This document shows, piece by piece, positions 5,846-8,855 of a stretch of 8,855 bases of DNA. A program made the translations under genes and the position numbers. Below the pieces are notes generated by a model, which had not been told where the DNA came from, searched no databases, and saw nothing but the letters and a program-made list of their open reading frames with translations. This stretch comes from JAMCXS01 sp046705545 (GTDB lineage Bacteria > Acidobacteriota > Terriglobia > UBA7540). Positions within the stretch are counted from its first letter, which is position 1. Each line of letters starts with the position of its first letter. The DNA lies in assembly GCA_046705545.1 (NCBI GenBank), contig JBJKQF010000345.1:1-8855 (forward strand). Direction: 5' to 3'.

Positions 5846-7900
5846 TTATGCCGGGATCCGGGACAATTCCACCGGAGCCTCTTTCAGCACGGGCTCCCTC
5901 CGCCCCAACGCGTAGAGCAACCAGTTTCTCCCTGATTCTGCCAAGATCACCACAACCAGCGCGGCAAAAATGAAAGTAACGGCGGCATCCAGGCGGTCGT
6001 TAAAAATCAGCCGGTGCACGCTGGCGACGTTCGCCGCCGGCACCGCACCCGAGGCCAGTTGATTGAGCAGCATCTGCGCGTGGGCCAGAAAACCGATGCG
6101 GGGATTCGGGGACCAGATTTTCTGCCAGCTTGCCGTCATGGTGATTGCCACCAGCCAGCCGAGGGGCGCCAGGGTAACCCAGGCGTAGCGCGTCTTCTTC
6201 ATCTTGATCAGAATCGTGGTGGCCACGCAAAGCGCCACCGTGGCCAGCAATTGATTGGAAATTCCAAACAGAGGCCAGAGGCTGTTGATGCCTCCCAGCG
6301 GATCGACAACTCCCTGGTAGAGGAAAAATCCCCAGGCGCCTACCATCAGGAAGCTGGTTAAGAAAATACTTGGGTACGATGAAGTCTTTCCCAAGGGCTT
6401 CCAGAAGTGGCCCAGCAGATCCTGGAGCATGAAGCGTCCCACGCGCGTGCCCGCGTCCAGGACCGTAAGGATGAAGAGCGCCTCAAACATGATGGCAAAG
6501 TGGTACCAGATGGCCATCACTTCCGAGCCGCCCAGAACGTTGGAAAAGATATGCGCCATGCCCACGGCAAGCGAAGGCGCACCTCCCGTGCGGTTGAACA
6601 ACGTAATCTCGCCAACTTTCGAGGCCAAGTCCGCCATCGCGGCCTGCGTCACCGGAAACCCCCAGCCGGAGATCGTTGCGACGGCTTGCGAGGGAAGCTT
6701 CCCCACGATGCCGGCAGGGCTGTTGATGGCAAAGTAGAAGCCAGGCTTGAGCACGCCCGCGGCGACGACGGCCATGATGGCCACAAAGGACTCGAGCAGC
6801 ATGCACCCATAACCCACCATGCGGGCCTGGCTTTCTTTGCTAATCAGCTTGGGCGTGGTCCCGGAGGCAATCAGGGAATGAAATCCTGAAATGGCTCCGC
6901 AGGCGATAGTGATAAAGCAGAAAGGAAAAATCTTGCCGGCGAAGATCGGCCCGGTCCCATCGGCAAAACGCGTTATGGCCGGCAGATGCATCAGCGGTCG
7001 GGCGAACAAAATGCCCAACGCCAGGGCCATGATGGTTCCGAGTTTGACGAAGGTGCTCAGGTAATCGCGGGGAGCGAGCAGCAGCCACACGGGCAAGATC
7101 GAAGCGGCAAGCCCGTACACAATGAGCATCCATGCCAGCGCCGGACCTCCGTGCGTAAAGTAAGGAGCCAGAAGAGCCGAGGCCGCCACGTACCGGCCGC
7201 CAATGACGCCCGCCATCACCAGCAAGAATCCCAGAAGCGAAGCTTCCAGCACCCGCCCGGGACGCCAATAACGGAGATACAAGCCCATCAGAAAGGCGAT
7301 GGGAATCGTCATGGCAATCGTAAAGAGTCCCCAAGGGCTCGCCTTCAAGGCGTTCACCACCACCAAGGCGACGACGGCAATCAAAATCACCATGATCAGC
7401 AGAACGCCGAAAAGCGCCGTGTAACCGGCCCCGCTGCTGATCTCATCCTTGGCCATCTGTCCCAGCGACTTGCCGTCGCGGCGCATCGAGCAGAACAGCG
7501 TGACGAAATCCTGGACGGCGCCACCCAGCACTCCCCCGATCACGATCCATAGCGTGCCCGGCAAATATCCGAACTGAGCGGCAAGAATCGGTCCCACCAG
7601 GGGGCCTGGTCCGGCGATGGCAGCGAAGTGGTGGCCGAAAACCACCCATTTGTTCGTGGCCACAAAATCGCGTCCGTCTTCTTTACGCTCCGCAGGAGTA
7701 GCCCGTTGGTCGTCCAACCCGAGCACGCGATAGGCGATGAACCGGCTGTAAAAGCGGTAGCCGATTATGAAGACACACGCGGCGGCGACCACCAGCCACA
7801 CGGCGTTCAGCGATTCTCCGCGCGACGTGGCGATGATCCCCAACCCCAGAGCGCCCAGCCCAGCGATGAAAACCCAGACCATCCTCCTGAGGAATGGCAT
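5846..7900 (-). CDS. cstA: Carbon starvation protein CstA family transporter
   Basis: This 684-residue, very hydrophobic inner-membrane protein has many transmembrane segments, in the CstA/BtsT family (E. coli members are about 700 residues). E. coli members import pyruvate, and peptide uptake has also been linked to CstA. Conserved blocks are FGHHFAAIAGPGPLVGP (88-104), VQDFVTLFCSMRRDGKSLG (129-147), GFHSLIASGTTPK (339-351), LDAGTRVGRF (481-490) and WPLFGISNQLLA (542-553). The last membrane segment, near 640-655, is followed by a short cytoplasmic tail. The start is ATG 7900 with AGGAG 8 bases upstream. It is the first gene of a cstA-ybdD unit, divergent from glpK. Sequence alone does not separate pyruvate from peptide as substrate. 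I infer a scavenging role under carbon limitation from the family. Confidence 0.95.
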   Translation of the reverse strand: MPFLRRMVWVFIAGLGALGLGIIATSRGESLNAVWLVVAAACVFIIGYRFYSRFIAYRVLGLDDQRATPAERKEDGRDFVATNKWVVFGHHFAAIAGPGPLVGPILAAQFGYLPGTLWIVIGGVLGGAVQDFVTLFCSMRRDGKSLGQMAKDEISSGAGYTALFGVLLIMVILIAVVALVVVNALKASPWGLFTIAMTIPIAFLMGLYLRYWRPGRVLEASLLGFLLVMAGVIGGRYVAASALLAPYFTHGGPALAWMLIVYGLAASILPVWLLLAPRDYLSTFVKLGTIMALALGILFARPLMHLPAITRFADGTGPIFAGKIFPFCFITIACGAISGFHSLIASGTTPKLISKESQARMVGYGCMLLESFVAIMAVVAAGVLKPGFYFAINSPAGIVGKLPSQAVATISGWGFPVTQAAMADLASKVGEITLFNRTGGAPSLAVGMAHIFSNVLGGSEVMAIWYHFAIMFEALFILTVLDAGTRVGRFMLQDLLGHFWKPLGKTSSYPSIFLTSFLMVGAWGFFLYQGVVDPLGGINSLWPLFGISNQLLATVALCVATTILIKMKKTRYAWVTLAPLGWLVAITMTASWQKIWSPNPRIGFLAHAQMLLNQLASGAVPAANVASVHRLIFNDRLDAAVTFIFAALVVVILAESGRNWLLYALGRREPVLKEAPVELSRIPA

Positions 7901-7908
7901 CTTTCTTT

Positions 7909-7913
7909 CTCCT
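7909..7913 (-). promoter_or_regulatory. Ribosome binding site of cstA
   Basis: AGGAG on the minus strand stands 8 bases before ATG 7900, with a purine-rich spacer. It favours this start over the in-frame ATG seven codons further in. Confidence 0.7.
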
Positions 7914-7941
7914 GTGCAGAATCGGAACGCCCCAGTTTGCG

Positions 7942-7947
7942 TTTATA
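7942..7947 (-). promoter_or_regulatory. Possible -10 box for cstA
   Basis: TATAAA on the minus strand lies about 40 bases before the cstA ATG, in an otherwise GC-rich stretch. It would give a leader of roughly 35 bases. The sequence 16-18 bases further upstream (TTTTCC and neighbours, in a T-rich run) is a poor -35 match, so an activator may be needed, or the box may be chance. Confidence 0.35.
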
Positions 7948-7993
7948 GTACGGGCGAAGTGCGGGGAAAAAAAGTACAAAATGGGAAAATGAC

Positions 7994-8027
7994 CAGAATT
8001 TTTTCTGACCCGCGGCGTCGAAACGCC
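7994..8027. promoter_or_regulatory. Two small inverted repeats in the divergent cstA/glpK region
   Basis: Between the two divergent genes lie CAGAA-TTTT-TTCTG (7994-8007) and GGCGT-CGAA-ACGCC (8014-8027), each a perfect 5-bp inverted repeat with a 4-base loop, only 6 bases apart. Their place between cstA and glpK is where an operator or leader structure would be expected. No known regulator site is recognisable; I see no convincing CRP-type palindrome. The rest of 7914-8098 carries no gene. A candidate plus-strand promoter for glpK (TTGCCC at 8063 with TAAGCT) is weak. Confidence 0.3.
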
Positions 8028-8098
8028 AGCGTCATTCATGAGATTTCGAGCGGGCGATTGGTTTGCCCTGCACAATCCAGTTGGACTAAGCTTGGCCC

Positions 8099-8104
8099 GA
8101 GGGG
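8099..8104 (+). promoter_or_regulatory. Ribosome binding site of glpK
   Basis: GAGGGG ends 5 bases before ATG 8110. It supports this start, which also matches where glycerol kinases begin. An in-frame ATG at 8038 would add 24 residues that look unlike the family. Confidence 0.65.
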
Positions 8105-8109
8105 TTGGA

Positions 8110-8855
8110 ATGTCCAAGTACATTCTGGCGTTGGACCAAGGCACCAGTAGCTCCAGGGCGATTCTTTACGGCCCGGAAGGCAACGCGGAGGCGTCCGCCA
8201 GTTTGGAGTTCAAGCAGTCCTATCCAAAGCCCGGATGGGTGGAGCACGATCCGGAAGAAATCTGGGCATCGCAGCGCACGGTGGCCGAGCGGGTGTTGAG
8301 CGAAGCCAAAGCACAACCCAAAGACATCGCGGCAATCGGGATCACCAATCAACGCGAAACAGTACTGATTTGGGACCGCAAAACCGGCAGGCCTGTTTAC
8401 CCCGCCATCGTCTGGCAGTGCCGGCGCACAGCCGAATTCTGCGACCGCTTGCGGCAGGAAGGCTTTGACCACGTCCTCCGCAGGAAGACCGGCCTCACCA
8501 CCGACTCCTATTTCTCCGGAACCAAGATCGTCTGGCTGCTCGAAAACGTTCCAGGCCTCCGCGCCCGCGCCGAGCATGGCGAACTGGCGGCCGGCACGAT
8601 TGATGCCTGGCTGATTTGGAACCTCATGGGCGGCCGCGTCCATGCAACGGACATTTCCAACGCTTCCCGGACGCTTTTATTCAACATCCAATCTCTCGAT
8701 TGGGACGAAGAAATTCTGCGGCGCTTCAACATCCCGCGCGCTGTGTTGCCTCAGGTAGTTGAGTCAAGCGGCGTCTTTGCGGAAACAGGGGTTTTCGGAG
8801 GAAGAATTCCGCTGGCGGGGGTTGCCGGCGACCAGCAGGCGTCGCTCTTCGGCCA
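8110..8855 (+). CDS. glpK: Glycerol kinase GlpK (5' part, cut by window end)
   Basis: The first 248 residues of a protein normally near 500 long are visible, and the gene runs off the right edge. GlpK phosphorylates glycerol with ATP to glycerol 3-phosphate in the cytoplasm, feeding glycolysis and lipid synthesis. The N-terminal FGGY-kinase domain is nearly complete. It shows LDQGTSSSR (8-16), GWVEHDPEEIW (42-52), IGITNQRE (76-83), AIVWQCRRT (99-107), YFSGTK (134-139), DAWLIWNL (165-172), SNASRT (183-188) and AGDQQASLFG (239-248). Glycerol-contacting residues by comparison with E. coli are Arg82, Glu83, Trp102, Tyr134 and Asp241. The loop before Arg232, which in E. coli helps bind the inhibitor fructose 1,6-bisphosphate, is about three residues shorter. 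This is common outside the enteric type and suggests weaker or absent control by that metabolite. It is divergent from cstA. Confidence 0.96.
   Translation, partial: MSKYILALDQGTSSSRAILYGPEGNAEASASLEFKQSYPKPGWVEHDPEEIWASQRTVAERVLSEAKAQPKDIAAIGITNQRETVLIWDRKTGRPVYPAIVWQCRRTAEFCDRLRQEGFDHVLRRKTGLTTDSYFSGTKIVWLLENVPGLRARAEHGELAAGTIDAWLIWNLMGGRVHATDISNASRTLLFNIQSLDWDEEILRRFNIPRAVLPQVVESSGVFAETGVFGGRIPLAGVAGDQQASLFG

Noticed and set aside
6986..7552. A 188-codon plus-strand open frame opposite cstA
   Set aside because: The His-, Gln- and Arg-rich translation is the usual antisense image of a membrane-protein gene. There is no Shine-Dalgarno or family match.
8038..8109. A 24-codon in-frame N-terminal extension of GlpK
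   Set aside because: Glycerol kinases start just before the LDQGT motif. ATG 8110 has GAGGGG at good spacing, and the added residues do not resemble the family.
8086..8643. A 185-codon minus-strand open frame opposite the start of glpK
   Set aside because: It is antisense to a strongly conserved glpK and would cover the glpK start. No motif or ribosome binding site supports it.

Overview
This window comes from a bacterial chromosome with moderately high G+C, and all recognisable genes are core housekeeping or central-carbon genes. The gene set and protein style (a divergent ThiE-like protein, a stand-alone HpcH/HpaI aldolase, FtsH, TilS, a CstA/YbdD pair, GlpK) would suit a soil-type lineage such as Acidobacteriota. 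That placement is an impression from sequence style only. There is no rRNA or other phylogenetic marker here to settle it. I see no mobile element, CRISPR array, tRNA, phage gene or defence system.

Layout from left to right. A thiamine-phosphate-synthase/TenI-family gene (145-795, +) converges on an HpcH/HpaI-family aldolase (852-1673, -). Next comes ftsH (1922-3835, -), which ends in a strong, strand-specific Rho-independent terminator at 1857-1893, so the aldolase is probably transcribed separately. A 199-base gap then separates ftsH from tilS (4035-5444, -). Upstream of tilS is a 5' region with a possible extended -10 promoter. Next is a two-gene unit on the minus strand: cstA (5846-7900) followed 41 bases later by the small ybdD/yjiX-family gene (5601-5804). 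Finally, a 209-base divergent intergenic region separates cstA from glpK (8110 onward, +), which runs off the right edge of the window.

How the genes fit together. TilS and FtsH (tRNA-Ile decoding and membrane-protein quality control) are neighbours in many bacteria, and here they keep that order. CstA and YbdD form the well-known transporter plus small-partner pair for scavenging pyruvate or peptides when carbon is short. GlpK, divergent from them, opens glycerol catabolism, so the shared intergenic region is a natural place for carbon-source control. The aldolase belongs to a family that makes or splits pyruvate-containing 2-oxo acids.

Nothing here looks like an undescribed system. The points most worth a second look are the loss of a usually conserved Mg2+-ligand aspartate in the ThiE-like protein, the conflict between promoter and start codon at tilS, and the structured divergent cstA/glpK region.
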